Source: Pseudomonadota bacterium | GTDB taxonomy: Bacteria > Pseudomonadota > Gammaproteobacteria > Burkholderiales > Burkholderiaceae_F | NCBI GenBank assembly: GCA_021825945.1 | Contig: JAKAFN010000001.1 | Location: 310,001-374,000, forward strand | DNA: 64,000 nt | Direction of reading: 5' to 3' | Shown here: positions 1 through 10,430 of the stretch, piece by piece | How the letters are laid out: the number at the start of each line of letters is the position of its first letter | Numbering within the stretch: the stretch's first letter is position 1 | Made by a program: the position numbers and the translations under genes | The notes under the pieces: generated by a model | Databases searched by the model: none | What the model saw: the letters and a program-made list of their open reading frames with translations, nothing else | What the model was told of the DNA's origin: nothing

Positions 1-942
1 GTTGGCGGCGATGTCGGCCGGCAAGGTCTGGCCTGCCTGTTTGGCACGGTTGCGTGCCTCTTGGATGCTGCTGCGCAGGTTTTGTGCGAATTGCGGGTCC
101 TCGGGCGCGGCCTGCACCGCCCGCTCCCAGTAGACGACCGCGTCGGCATAGCGGCGATGCCCGAAGGCATGCGTGCCCGCCAGGGCGAGACCCTTGACGT
201 TGTTGGGGTCGATCTTGAGGGCGCGCGAGATGAGTTTCATCGGCATGCCGTCGAGGTCCTGTCCCTGCGTCATCGCCAGGGCATCGGCGAAGTCGACCAG
301 GAGGTTCGGATCCTTCGGCGTGAGGGCGACCGCCTTGGCGTAGGCGCGCACGGCGTTCTGAAAGTCCTTGCCCGCATCCGCGCCCGTGCCGTTGCTTTGC
401 TCGCCGATGTACGCATAGACCCGGCCGAGCATGGCCCATCCGGCCGCGTCTCCCGGATTCTTCTGCAGGGAGGCCTGCAGTTTGTCGATCATCTTCTGGA
501 TCTTGGCGGCCGTGACGGACGGATCCTGCATTCCATCCGGGCCGCCGGATCGCGCCGCGGCTGTGGCTACGGTCGCGCCGGGAGCCAAGGCGTCGGGAGT
601 TCCCAAGCGGCTGTAGAGCACGATCGGGATGGCGAGGAGCAGCCCCCCCAGCGCGAGTGCGGTGCCGCGCGCACGCTGGGGACCCGCCGGCGGCGTGACG
701 TCCGAACCGACTTCCTCGAGCAGACGGCGCTCCAGTTCGATACGGCTTTGCTGAAATTGCGCGTCGTCCAGCGTGCCGGCGGCATGTTCGGCCTCGAGTT
801 CTCGCAGTTGATCGCGGAACAGGGCGACGACCCCGCCGGTTTTCTTTTGCGCTCCCGGTTCGGCGTTGCGAAGCAGGGGCCAGAGCAACAGGCCGAGGGC
901 CAGGATCAACAGGACCCCGGCGGAAAACAGAAATCCGATCAT
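1..942 (-). CDS. ccmI: Cytochrome c biogenesis protein CcmI (3' end beyond window)
   Basis: This is the apocytochrome c chaperone of System I cytochrome c maturation. It presents the apocytochrome C-terminus to the CcmF/H haem lyase on the periplasmic side. I translated the frame directly: it opens at an ATG at 942 (MIGFLFSAGVLL) with one N-terminal membrane helix. A charged helical stretch (FRDQLRELEAE) of the CcmI type follows, and then a TPR-like C-terminal part. It stays open to base 1, giving 314 codons without a stop, so the C-terminus lies outside the window. The start overlaps the ccmH stop as ATGA, so the two are translationally coupled. Confidence in family is high from the N-terminus and operon position. 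Confidence 0.9.
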   Translation of the reverse strand, partial: MIGFLFSAGVLLILALGLLLWPLLRNAEPGAQKKTGGVVALFRDQLRELEAEHAAGTLDDAQFQQSRIELERRLLEEVGSDVTPPAGPQRARGTALALGGLLLAIPIVLYSRLGTPDALAPGATVATAAARSGGPDGMQDPSVTAAKIQKMIDKLQASLQKNPGDAAGWAMLGRVYAYIGEQSNGTGADAGKDFQNAVRAYAKAVALTPKDPNLLVDFADALAMTQGQDLDGMPMKLISRALKIDPNNVKGLALAGTHAFGHRRYADAVVYWERAVQAAPEDPQFAQNLRSSIQEARNRAKQAGQTLPADIAAN

Positions 943-1472
943 GAGAGGTGGCTTTCTTCTGCAGCGCCTTCTTGGAGCAGGCGCTGCGCGCGTTGCGCGT
1001 CTTCGGCGCTCAGGGTTGCGTCACGCGCCGCGGCAAGGGACGATGTGGCGCGCCGTTTGAGCGTGAAGTACAGCGCGGCCAGGCCGCCTACCAGCAGCAG
1101 GCCGGGGCCGAACCAAAGCAGGATGGTGTCGTGCTGGACCGGCGGCCGATACAGCACGAAATTGCCGTAGCGTGCCACCAGATAGGAGCGGATCTGGGCG
1201 TCCGTCTCCCCTTTGGCGAGCATTTCGCGGATTTCCTGGCGGAGATCGACTGCCAGCGGCGCTTCCGAGTCGGCCAGGGTCTGGTTCTGGCACTGCAGGC
1301 AGCGCAGTGTTGCCGCCAACCGCATCATGTGGTGCTCGATCGCCGGGTCATTGCCAAGTTCCGGCGCATCTTTGGCATACGCGGCGGGTTGCGTCATCGG
1401 GCCCGCCAGGGCGGCGGCCACGGCGAGTCCGAGCGCGCAGCGGCGCGCGATGGGAAGAATCCAGGCATTCAT
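939..1472 (-). CDS. ccmH: Cytochrome c biogenesis protein CcmH
   Basis: CcmH is a thioredoxin-pathway reductase that keeps the haem-binding cysteines of apocytochrome c reduced. The 177-aa product has an N-terminal signal/anchor (residues about 10-32), then the diagnostic LRCLQCQ motif (Cys58 and Cys61) in a helical domain. A single C-terminal membrane helix (about 117-138) and a short cytoplasmic tail follow. This is the short CcmH form; the CcmI part is a separate downstream gene. It lies 79 bp after ccmG, the largest gap inside this operon, and overlaps ccmI by 4 bp. Confidence 0.95.
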   Translation of the reverse strand: MNAWILPIARRCALGLAVAAALAGPMTQPAAYAKDAPELGNDPAIEHHMMRLAATLRCLQCQNQTLADSEAPLAVDLRQEIREMLAKGETDAQIRSYLVARYGNFVLYRPPVQHDTILLWFGPGLLLVGGLAALYFTLKRRATSSLAAARDATLSAEDAQRAQRLLQEGAAEESHLS

Positions 1473-1551
1473 AGGGATGGGTTCCGCGCTCCCCCGGGTC
1501 CGCGGGGAGGCAGCGCATTGCGAGTGACAAACATGGATCGGCGACAGGCCA

Positions 1552-2085
1552 CTACGAATTCTGCAGCTTTCGAATCAGCGGCAACAACGTATTCTGGACG
1601 ATATCGGGCGTGAACGGTCCGATCTGCTTGAACCGGATTACGCCCTGTTTGTCGATCAGGAACGTCTCGGGCACGGCGTAGACACCATAGTTGATGCCGA
1701 TGCGGCCGGATTGATCGAAGGCGATTTCCGCATACGGGTTGCCGTATTGCATCAACCAGCCCAACCCCGCCGGCCGGGTGTCCTTGTAGTCGAGGCCGAT
1801 GATCGGCACCCCGCTCGTGCGGGCGAAATCGACCAGCATCGGCTGTTCTTCCCGGCATGCCACGCACCAGGACGCGAAGGCGTTGAGCATCCACACCTTG
1901 CCGAGCATATCTTTGCGGTCGACCATCTGCTCCGGTGACGACAGCGACGCTACCCGGAAATCCGGTGCCGGCTTGTCGATGAGCGGGGACGGGATCTCGC
2001 GCGGGTCCATCCAGAGACCCTTGAACAGGAAGCCGACGATGGCGAGAAATACGACGAGCGGAAGGAGATAACGCAGGGAACGCAT
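1552..2085 (-). CDS. ccmG: Thiol:disulfide interchange protein DsbE/CcmG
   Basis: This is a membrane-tethered periplasmic thioredoxin that reduces the apocytochrome/CcmH disulfide during c-type haem attachment. The protein has 177 aa with an N-terminal anchor (about 5-24). A thioredoxin fold follows with the WCVAC active site (Cys74 and Cys77) and the cis-Pro region (VPETFLID). Its length matches the family. It sits 15 bp after ccmF in the ccmEFGHI run, so co-transcription is likely. Confidence 0.95.
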   Translation of the reverse strand: MRSLRYLLPLVVFLAIVGFLFKGLWMDPREIPSPLIDKPAPDFRVASLSSPEQMVDRKDMLGKVWMLNAFASWCVACREEQPMLVDFARTSGVPIIGLDYKDTRPAGLGWLMQYGNPYAEIAFDQSGRIGINYGVYAVPETFLIDKQGVIRFKQIGPFTPDIVQNTLLPLIRKLQNS

Positions 2086-2100
2086 GATGTGGCAACCTGT

Positions 2101-4086
2101 TTACGCCTTGACCGTCGCACCCGACGGCGTGATGGAGCGCTGATTCGCGAGCCGGTAGCGACGGTCGGAGAGCGCAAACACCCCGCCAAGGGCCATCAGC
2201 AGGCAGCCGCCCCAGATCCAGTCCACGAACGGCTTGTAGTACACGCGAACCACCCAGGAGGTCTGGCCGGTCGGCGAGCCCAGCGACACATAGAGATCAC
2301 CGAGGAAGCCGCTGTGGATGGCCGCGTCGGTCATCGGTTCGCCGCGCTCCGAAAACTGATGCTTCTCGGGGTACATGGTGCGCACGGGCGTTCCCGTCGC
2401 GGCGGCACCGCGATAGATGTCGAAGATGCCGCGGGTGTACTCGTAGTTCGGTCCCATGCCCTTTTCCGTGCCGACGAATTTCGCGGTGTACGGCCCGACG
2501 CGAACCGTTTCGCCGGCGGCCATGTTCACGTCTTTCTCGGTGGCGTACCCCGACACCAGCGTCACGCCCACGACGAATACCGCTACGCCGAGATGGGCAA
2601 TCAGCATGCCGACGTAGCCGCGCGGCAGGGTGGACAGCTTGGTCAGTACGCTCCCGCCCTGCATCGGCCGGATCCGTGACCAGAGGTTGATCACGCCGCT
2701 GCTGGCGATCCAGGCGGCAAGGAGGATGCCCAGTGCCACCATCGGCGACCAGCGGCCCTCGATCAGAGGGACGAGGATGGCCAGCGCCGCGCTGACGGCC
2801 GCCGCCCATTTCAGGCGCGAAGCCAGTTCCGGCAACTCCGCCTTACGCCACTTCGCGAGCGGTCCGACCCCCATCAGGAATAGCGCCGGCGCCATCAACG
2901 GCACGAAGACGGTGTTGAAGTACGGGGGGCCGACGGAGATCTTGTCCATGTGCAGCGCGTCGAGCGCCAGCGGGTACAGGGTGCCGAGCAGCACGCAGGC
3001 CGTTGCCGCCAGGAAGAGGACGTTGTTGGTGAGTAGCATCGATTCGCGGGAAATCACATCGAAGCGCTCGCCCAGGCCGATCTTCGGCGCGCGCCACGCG
3101 AAAAGCCCCAGCGAACTGCCGATGACGACCACCAGGAAGGTGAGGATGTAGACGCCGCGACGGGGGTCAGACGCGAACGCATGCACCGAGGTGAGCACGC
3201 CCGAACGCACGAGGAAGGTGCCGATCAGCGACAGCGAGAACGCGAAGATCGCCAGCATGACCGTCCAGACCTTGAATCCGTTTCGTTTCTCGGTCACCGC
3301 GAGCGAGTGCATCAGGGCGGTCCCGGCGAGCCAGGGCATGAACGACGCGTTTTCGACGGGATCCCAGAACCACCAGCCGCCCCAGCCCAGCGTGTAATAG
3401 GACCAAGCGCTGCCGGCCATGATGCCGACGGTGAGGAAAGTCCAGGCCACCGTCGTCCAGGGACGCGACCAGCGTGCCCAGGTGGAATCGAGGTTGCCGC
3501 CGAGCAGTGCGGCGATCGCGAACGAGAAGGCGACCGAAAACCCGACGTAGCCCATGTAGAGCACCGGCGGGTGGACGACCATGCCGGGATCCTGCAGCAT
3601 CGGATTGAGGTCGTTGCCGTCGGTCACTGCGGGCAGCACACGGAGAAAGGGGTTCGAGGTGAATAGGATGAACGCGAGGAAGCCCAACGAAACCAGGCCC
3701 ATCACGGCCAGGATGCGCGCGATCATCTCGCGCGGCAGATGCTTGCTGAAGATGCTCACGGCGAGCATCCAGAGCGACAAGATCTGCACCCAGAGCAGCA
3801 TCGACCCCTCGTGACCGCCCCAGAAGGCTGCGAATTTGTAGCGCAGCGGCAGCAGACGGCTGGAGTCGGCGGCGACATAGATCACCGAGAAGTCATCGTG
3901 GAGAAAGCTCCACACGAGACAGGCGCTGGCGATGCTCACGAACAGGAATTGCGCGCGCGCCGCCGGCCGGGCCAGCGCCATCCAGCGCACGTTGCCGCGG
4001 GCTGCGCCGATCATCGGGATCGTGCCCAGGGCCAGCGCAACGGTCGCTGCGACCATGAGCGCGAAATTGCCGAGTTCCGGAATCAT
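2101..4086 (-). CDS. ccmF: Haem lyase subunit CcmF
   Basis: CcmF is a polytopic inner-membrane protein that takes haem from holo-CcmE and ligates it to apocytochrome c together with CcmH/I. The 661-aa product has many hydrophobic helices. It carries the tryptophan-rich haem-handling segment ([18 protein letters not shown]), the signature shared by CcmF and CcmC. Its length is typical. The ATG overlaps the end of ccmE by 4 bp (ATGA), so the two are coupled. Confidence 0.97.
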   Translation of the reverse strand: MIPELGNFALMVAATVALALGTIPMIGAARGNVRWMALARPAARAQFLFVSIASACLVWSFLHDDFSVIYVAADSSRLLPLRYKFAAFWGGHEGSMLLWVQILSLWMLAVSIFSKHLPREMIARILAVMGLVSLGFLAFILFTSNPFLRVLPAVTDGNDLNPMLQDPGMVVHPPVLYMGYVGFSVAFSFAIAALLGGNLDSTWARWSRPWTTVAWTFLTVGIMAGSAWSYYTLGWGGWWFWDPVENASFMPWLAGTALMHSLAVTEKRNGFKVWTVMLAIFAFSLSLIGTFLVRSGVLTSVHAFASDPRRGVYILTFLVVVIGSSLGLFAWRAPKIGLGERFDVISRESMLLTNNVLFLAATACVLLGTLYPLALDALHMDKISVGPPYFNTVFVPLMAPALFLMGVGPLAKWRKAELPELASRLKWAAAVSAALAILVPLIEGRWSPMVALGILLAAWIASSGVINLWSRIRPMQGGSVLTKLSTLPRGYVGMLIAHLGVAVFVVGVTLVSGYATEKDVNMAAGETVRVGPYTAKFVGTEKGMGPNYEYTRGIFDIYRGAAATGTPVRTMYPEKHQFSERGEPMTDAAIHSGFLGDLYVSLGSPTGQTSWVVRVYYKPFVDWIWGGCLLMALGGVFALSDRRYRLANQRSITPSGATVKA

Positions 4087-4568
4087 TGTGCCTTGCCTCC
4101 CGTGCCAGGTGATGCCGAAACCAGGGTGGACGTCGATACCGGCCGGCCTTCCTTGGCACGCTTGATCGCTTCCGCAGCCTCGGGCGGCATGTAGTTCTCG
4201 TCATGCTTGGCGAGCACCTGGGACGCGCGGAACGTGCCGTCGCCCGCGAGTTCGCCTTCCGCCACCACCCCCTTGCCCTCGCGAAACAGGTCCGGAAGAA
4301 GGCCGGTATAGGTCACCGGCACCGACTTCGCCGTATCGGTGACGAGGAAGTGCGCGGTGGCGCCGTCGCGGTGCAGGCTGCCCTTGACGACCATGCCGCC
4401 GATGCGGAATGGTCGGTGGTGCGGCGCTTGGTCGGCCTCCACCTGCGATGGGGTATAGAAAAAGACCAGGTTGCTGCGGAACGCGTTGAGGATCAACACG
4501 GCGGCAATCCCACCCACAGCCAGGCCGGCGCCGACGATGGCCAATCGTTTGGTTCTCGGTTTCATCAC
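4083..4568 (-). CDS. ccmE: Haem chaperone CcmE
   Basis: CcmE is a periplasmic haem shuttle anchored by one N-terminal helix (about 9-30). It binds haem covalently through a conserved histidine. The HDENY motif puts that His at about residue 122 and the axial-ligand Tyr at 126. The 161-aa length is normal, with a flexible tail after the motif. It is the first gene of the ccm run seen here. ccmA, ccmB, ccmC and ccmD, which normally precede it and load it with haem, are not upstream. The start could be ATG 4568 or the adjacent ATG 4565. Confidence 0.95.
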   Translation of the reverse strand: MMKPRTKRLAIVGAGLAVGGIAAVLILNAFRSNLVFFYTPSQVEADQAPHHRPFRIGGMVVKGSLHRDGATAHFLVTDTAKSVPVTYTGLLPDLFREGKGVVAEGELAGDGTFRASQVLAKHDENYMPPEAAEAIKRAKEGRPVSTSTLVSASPGTGGKAQ

Positions 4569-4698
4569 TGCTTCGGTAGTGGTGCTGAAAAAAGGTTCCG
4601 GTGCGATGCAGCCACGGCGGTTTGGGAAATCCGCTCTCCGGGGGCCGACGATAGTTGTGTATTGTCGCTCAAACTTCGGAAACGCGCGGGAGGGGGGC

Positions 4699-6405
<1,707 letters not shown>

Positions 6406-6529
6406 AAGAAAGAAGCCGTACCCGGTTGCATGTACGGCCGGACTCCGCCTGAGCCGAGCCCGGGCTCCGCGCCGCGGCATGACCGGCGTAATCGAAACGC
6501 ATCCGGCAAATCGCCACGAGAAGGAATCC

Positions 6530-7879
6530 ATGGCCGACGACGACCTCGAGACCCGCAGCCTGCGTGCGGTCTGGCATCCCTGTACCCAGATGAAGCAGCA
6601 CGAGCAGATGCCCCTCGTCGCGCTCGCCCGCGGCGAGGGTGCTTGGCTCATCGATACGCGGGGCCGGCGCTTGCTCGATGGCATCAGTTCCTGGTGGGTC
6701 AACCTGTTCGGGCATGCCAACCCCCGCATCAACGCAGCGCTGCGCGAGCAGATGGACACCCTCGAGCATGCCATGCTCGCCGGATTCACCCACGCCCCGG
6801 TGGTGGCGCTCTCCGAGCGATTGTCGGCGCGGACCGGCGGTGCCCTCGGGCACTGTTTCTATGCATCGGACGGGGCGTCGGCGGTAGAGATCGCGCTGAA
6901 GATGAGTCACCACGCCTGGCGCAACGCGGGGCGGGCGGAAAAGCGTGAGTTCGTTTGCGTACGGGGGGACTATCACGGCGAAACGCTGGGTGCCCTGGGC
7001 GTGACCGACGTACCGGTTTTTCGCGATGCCTACGGCAGCCTGCTCCAGGCCGCCCACGTCGTCGCCAGCCCGGACGCGCGCCAAGCGACGGCGGGCGGCG
7101 GGGGGGCGGCAGCGGCCGACGCGGCCCGACGTGCGCTCGCCGACGCCGAGCGCCTGTTCGCAGACCGCGCCGAGCGCATCGCTGCGATCGTCGTCGAACC
7201 CTTGGTGCAGTGCGCCACCGGGATGGCCATGCATGATCCGTGCTATCTGCGTGCGCTGCGCGGCCTCTGCGACCGCTACGGGGTGCACCTCATCGCCGAC
7301 GAGATCGCCGTCGGTTTCGGGCGCACAGGAACCTTTTTCGCCTGTGAGCAGGCCGGTGTCTGGCCGGACTTCCTCTGCCTGTCGAAAGGGATCAGCGGTG
7401 GCTATCTGCCGCTGTCCGTGGTGATGACGCGCGAAGAGATCTACCGGGAGTTCTATTCCGACACCGCATCGAAGGCCTTTTTGCACTCGCATTCATATAC
7501 CGGTAATCCGCTTGCCTGTCGGGCGGCGCTTGCCACGCTCGACATCTTTGATGAGGACGCGGTGCTCGAACGAAATCGGGAACGCAGCGCCGCCCTGGCG
7601 GCACGCCTGCGACCCTTGCGGGGCGATCCCCGCATCGAGCATGTCCGGAGCTGCGGCATGATCCATGCTTTCGATGTCCGCTCTGAAGCCTTGGGGCCGG
7701 ATGCGTCATCCTTCGCGCGGCGGTTCTTTACCGCTGCGCTCGAACGCGGCGTGTTGCTGCGGCCGATCGGGCGTACCGTGTACTGGATGCCGCCCTATGT
7801 CCTGACCGATGCGGAGTGCGCGCATCTCGCCGAGGCCACGGCGGGCGCGCTGGACGCCGTGCTGGATGGGGACGCATGA
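6530..7879 (+). CDS. bioA: Adenosylmethionine-8-amino-7-oxononanoate aminotransferase BioA
   Basis: BioA is a PLP enzyme that transfers the SAM amino group to KAPA, forming DAPA in biotin synthesis. The 449-aa protein shows WHPCTQM near the N-terminus, SSWWVN in the substrate pocket and DEIAVGFGRTG in the PLP site. The Schiff-base lysine lies in LSKGISGG (about Lys286). The start at 6530 follows a GAAGGA ribosome site (6519-6525). Its stop overlaps the bioF start as ATGA. It heads a bioA-bioF-bioD run. Confidence 0.97.
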   Translation: MADDDLETRSLRAVWHPCTQMKQHEQMPLVALARGEGAWLIDTRGRRLLDGISSWWVNLFGHANPRINAALREQMDTLEHAMLAGFTHAPVVALSERLSARTGGALGHCFYASDGASAVEIALKMSHHAWRNAGRAEKREFVCVRGDYHGETLGALGVTDVPVFRDAYGSLLQAAHVVASPDARQATAGGGGAAAADAARRALADAERLFADRAERIAAIVVEPLVQCATGMAMHDPCYLRALRGLCDRYGVHLIADEIAVGFGRTGTFFACEQAGVWPDFLCLSKGISGGYLPLSVVMTREEIYREFYSDTASKAFLHSHSYTGNPLACRAALATLDIFDEDAVLERNRERSAALAARLRPLRGDPRIEHVRSCGMIHAFDVRSEALGPDASSFARRFFTAALERGVLLRPIGRTVYWMPPYVLTDAECAHLAEATAGALDAVLDGDA

Positions 7880-9123
7880 ACGGATTCGCGGACCTGCGGG
7901 CGCGGTTGGCAGCCCTGGACCAACGATGGTTGCGTCGGACCCGTCGCGTCGTGGAAGGCGGATGGACTCCGGCGGCGCGAATCGTCGAATCGGACGCCAC
8001 CGGACGCGACGTGCTCGCGTTTTGCAGCAACGATTATCTCGGTCTGGCCACGCACACTGCCGTGGTGGAGGCGCTCGCCGCGGGCGCGCGGCGGTTCGGC
8101 GCCGGCAGCGGCGCATCGCCCTTGATCAGCGGACATAACGCGGTGCACCGTGACCTCGAGATCCGGTTTGCCGAGACCCAGTCGCCGCACATTCCGACGG
8201 CACGAGCCCTGCATTTCGGTACCGGCTACCTGGCCAACCTCGCGGTGATCTCGGCGCTTGCCGATCGCGAGACCGAGGTCTTTTCCGAGGAGCTCAACCA
8301 CGCTTCGCTGATCGACGGCATCCGCCTCGCATATGCACGCCGCCGGGTCTATCCGCATGGGAATGCCGAGGCGCTCGAGGCGATGTTGCAGGACAGCACC
8401 GCACGCCGCCAGGTGATCGTCACCGATGCGGTGTTTTCGATGGATGGCGACCTCGCGCCGTTGCCTCGGCTACTGGCGCTGGCCGAGCGCCACGATGCCT
8501 GGCTGGTGATCGACGACGCGCATGGCTTCGGCGTGCTGGGGCCGGGCGGCCGCGGCTCCCTCGCGCATTTCGGCCTGCACTCGGACCGCATCGTGTACAT
8601 GGCGACCCTGGGCAAGGCGATGGGCGTGGGCGGTGCGCTCGTGTGCGCGCATGAAGACGTGATCGAGTGGCTGATTCAGCGGGCGCGGCCTTATATTTAT
8701 TCCACCGCGGCGCCGCCCGCGCTCGCGGCGGCGGTGGCGACGGCATTCGACATCGCGCTGGGAGCAGAAGGCGAGCGACTGCGCACTGCGCTGCATACCC
8801 ACATCGGCCGACTGCGGGCGGCGTTCGGCGCGCCGGCCGCCATCGAGGACGCGGACGGAGGCGGCCCCGAGCGGGTGGGCGCGGGTTGGCGGTTGTTGCC
8901 GTCGTCGACGCCGATCCAGCCGATCGTGGTCGGCGGAAACGACGCTGCGCTGGCGCTTGCCGCGGCGCTGCTCGACCGGGGGATCTGGGTGCCGGCGATT
9001 CGCCCGCCTACGGTGGCCGAGGGCACGGCGCGCCTGCGCGTCACGCTGTCGGCGGTACACACCGCGGAGCAGGTCGATCGCTTGACGGCGGTTCTGAAGG
9101 AATTGATGACAAGGTCGGAGTGA
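7876..9123 (+). CDS. bioF: 8-amino-7-oxononanoate synthase BioF
   Basis: BioF is a PLP-dependent alpha-oxoamine synthase that condenses pimeloyl-ACP/CoA with alanine to KAPA. The 415-aa product carries FCSNDYLGL near the N-terminus, DDAHGFG and the PLP-binding lysine in TLGKAMGVGG (about Lys247). The chosen start at 7876 overlaps the bioA stop (coupled). A start in the same frame 60 bases earlier would only add residues inside bioA. Confidence 0.97.
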   Translation: MNGFADLRARLAALDQRWLRRTRRVVEGGWTPAARIVESDATGRDVLAFCSNDYLGLATHTAVVEALAAGARRFGAGSGASPLISGHNAVHRDLEIRFAETQSPHIPTARALHFGTGYLANLAVISALADRETEVFSEELNHASLIDGIRLAYARRRVYPHGNAEALEAMLQDSTARRQVIVTDAVFSMDGDLAPLPRLLALAERHDAWLVIDDAHGFGVLGPGGRGSLAHFGLHSDRIVYMATLGKAMGVGGALVCAHEDVIEWLIQRARPYIYSTAAPPALAAAVATAFDIALGAEGERLRTALHTHIGRLRAAFGAPAAIEDADGGGPERVGAGWRLLPSSTPIQPIVVGGNDAALALAAALLDRGIWVPAIRPPTVAEGTARLRVTLSAVHTAEQVDRLTAVLKELMTRSE

Positions 9124-9127
9124 GCGC

Positions 9128-9805
9128 ATGGAGTCGTGGTGGGTGACCGGTACCGATACCGGCGTCGGCAAGACGTTGATCGCAGCAGCCTTGGTGCATG
9201 CCCTGGCTCGTAGCGGGCGGCGGGCCGTCGGCATGAAGCCGGTTGCGGCCGGCGCCGAATGGCGCGACGGCGCGTTGCGCAACGAGGATGTCGAAACCTT
9301 GATCGCCGCTGCCAATGTCGCGGTACCGCGCGAGGCGATGTGTCCGGTACTGCTTCCCCAGGCGGTCGCGCCGCATATCGCCGCGGAATCGGCGGGAATC
9401 GCAATCGCCCGGCAGCCCATCGAAGCCGCGTTCGCCGTGTTGCGGGGGCAGTCCGACGCGGTCGTGGTCGAGGGTGTCGGCGGGTTCCGCGTGCCGCTCG
9501 CGCCCGATTTCGATACGGCCGATCTGGCCCGTGTTCTCGGCCTGCCCGTCGTGCTGGTGGTCGGTATGCGGCTCGGCTGTTTGAATCATGCCCTGCTCAG
9601 CGCCGAGGCGATCGCGGCGCGCGGCCTGCGCCTGCAGGCCTGGGTGGCCAATCGGATCGACCCCGCGATGGCGGAGGTGGAGCGGAACCTTGCGACCTTG
9701 CGGCACTTGTTGCCGGCGCCGTGCATGGGGGTCGTCCCGCACATGGCGCAGGCGGATTTCCGGAACGTCGCGGACCTGCTGGATATCGGTGCGATCACCG
9801 GGTGA
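9128..9805 (+). CDS. bioD: Dethiobiotin synthetase BioD
   Basis: BioD is an ATP-dependent enzyme that closes the ureido ring, converting DAPA to dethiobiotin. The 225-aa protein has the P-loop TGTDTGVGKT at its N-terminus, the substrate Lys region MKPVAAG, and VEGVGG. It lies 4 bp after bioF. The biotin operon ends here: the next gene is on the opposite strand, so biotin synthase (bioB) and bioC must lie elsewhere. Confidence 0.97.
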   Translation: MESWWVTGTDTGVGKTLIAAALVHALARSGRRAVGMKPVAAGAEWRDGALRNEDVETLIAAANVAVPREAMCPVLLPQAVAPHIAAESAGIAIARQPIEAAFAVLRGQSDAVVVEGVGGFRVPLAPDFDTADLARVLGLPVVLVVGMRLGCLNHALLSAEAIAARGLRLQAWVANRIDPAMAEVERNLATLRHLLPAPCMGVVPHMAQADFRNVADLLDIGAITG

Positions 9806-9835
9806 GGGCCGGTCCGGCCCCGCTGCCCCGGCCGG

Positions 9836-10348
9836 CTATTGACCCGTCGGCTTGGGCGTCACTTTTCTCCACCCGGAGGCGCAGGATTGCACATAGGGAT
9901 AGTAGGTTTTGCTGTCCGGGCAGTAGTACCAATAGTACGACTGAGTCGGAACCTGGGTCGGAGGTGGTGGGTTCACGACCACCGGGGGTGAGGCGTAATA
10001 GGGATAATAGTAGGGAGAGTACGGGTAGATCGGCGCGCCCCATCCCCACCATAACGGGTCGTCAAATCCGATGCCCCAGCCCCAGCCCCAGCCGGGGCCG
10101 CCCCATCCCCACCCTCCTCGCCAACCCCAGTCGCCCCGCCATCCCCAGCCTCCGTCCCCCCAATAGCCGAAGCGTCCGCCGCCTCGACCGACGAAACGAC
10201 CACCACCCATGCGTCCGGAACCATGGAACCCGCCGCCATGGAACCCGCCTCCGCCACCGAACGCGTGGCCGGGCGCGGCATAGGCCGCCCCGCATGTCGC
10301 CAGCGCAACCGGGAACAAAATGGCGCGTGCGAAAATCCGATAGTTCAT
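9836..10348 (-). CDS. Gly/Trp-rich exported protein of unknown function
   Basis: I do not recognise a function. The start at 10348 has a clear GGAGAAAAA Shine-Dalgarno and gives 170 aa. A signal peptide (cleavage near AYA-APG, about residue 24) is followed by a glycine/phenylalanine/histidine-rich segment. A Gly-Trp-rich block (WGWRGDWGWRGGW), a Tyr/Pro-rich stretch and a compact tail (YYCPDSKTYYPYVQ, CASGWRKV) come next. The tail motif with two cysteines recurs in exported proteins of many proteobacteria. Composition suggests an envelope or surface-associated low-complexity protein. It is divergent from the sensor kinase gene. Confidence 0.8.
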   Translation of the reverse strand: MNYRIFARAILFPVALATCGAAYAAPGHAFGGGGGFHGGGFHGSGRMGGGRFVGRGGGRFGYWGDGGWGWRGDWGWRGGWGWGGPGWGWGWGIGFDDPLWWGWGAPIYPYSPYYYPYYASPPVVVNPPPPTQVPTQSYYWYYCPDSKTYYPYVQSCASGWRKVTPKPTGQ

Positions 10349-10430
10349 GAGTTTTTCTCCATCTGCGCGGAACGGGGTCGACGACCCCGCGCGCATAGTG
10401 TGATCCCTTGAGCGGAAAATTGCTGTGACC

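Noticed and set aside
1..942. A plus-strand 369-codon open frame at 61-1170
   Set aside because: The minus frame reads as CcmI and CcmH with correct N-terminus and operon overlap; the plus frame is a shadow.
9806..9820. GGGCCGGTCCGGCCC after bioD as a terminator
   Set aside because: The stem is short and perfect, but no T-tract follows on either strand, so it is not called.
10081..10200. Repetitive GC-rich bases in the Gly/Trp-rich gene as possible CRISPR or tandem DNA repeats
   Set aside because: The regularity reflects Gly-Trp codons in a coding sequence; there are no equal spacers.
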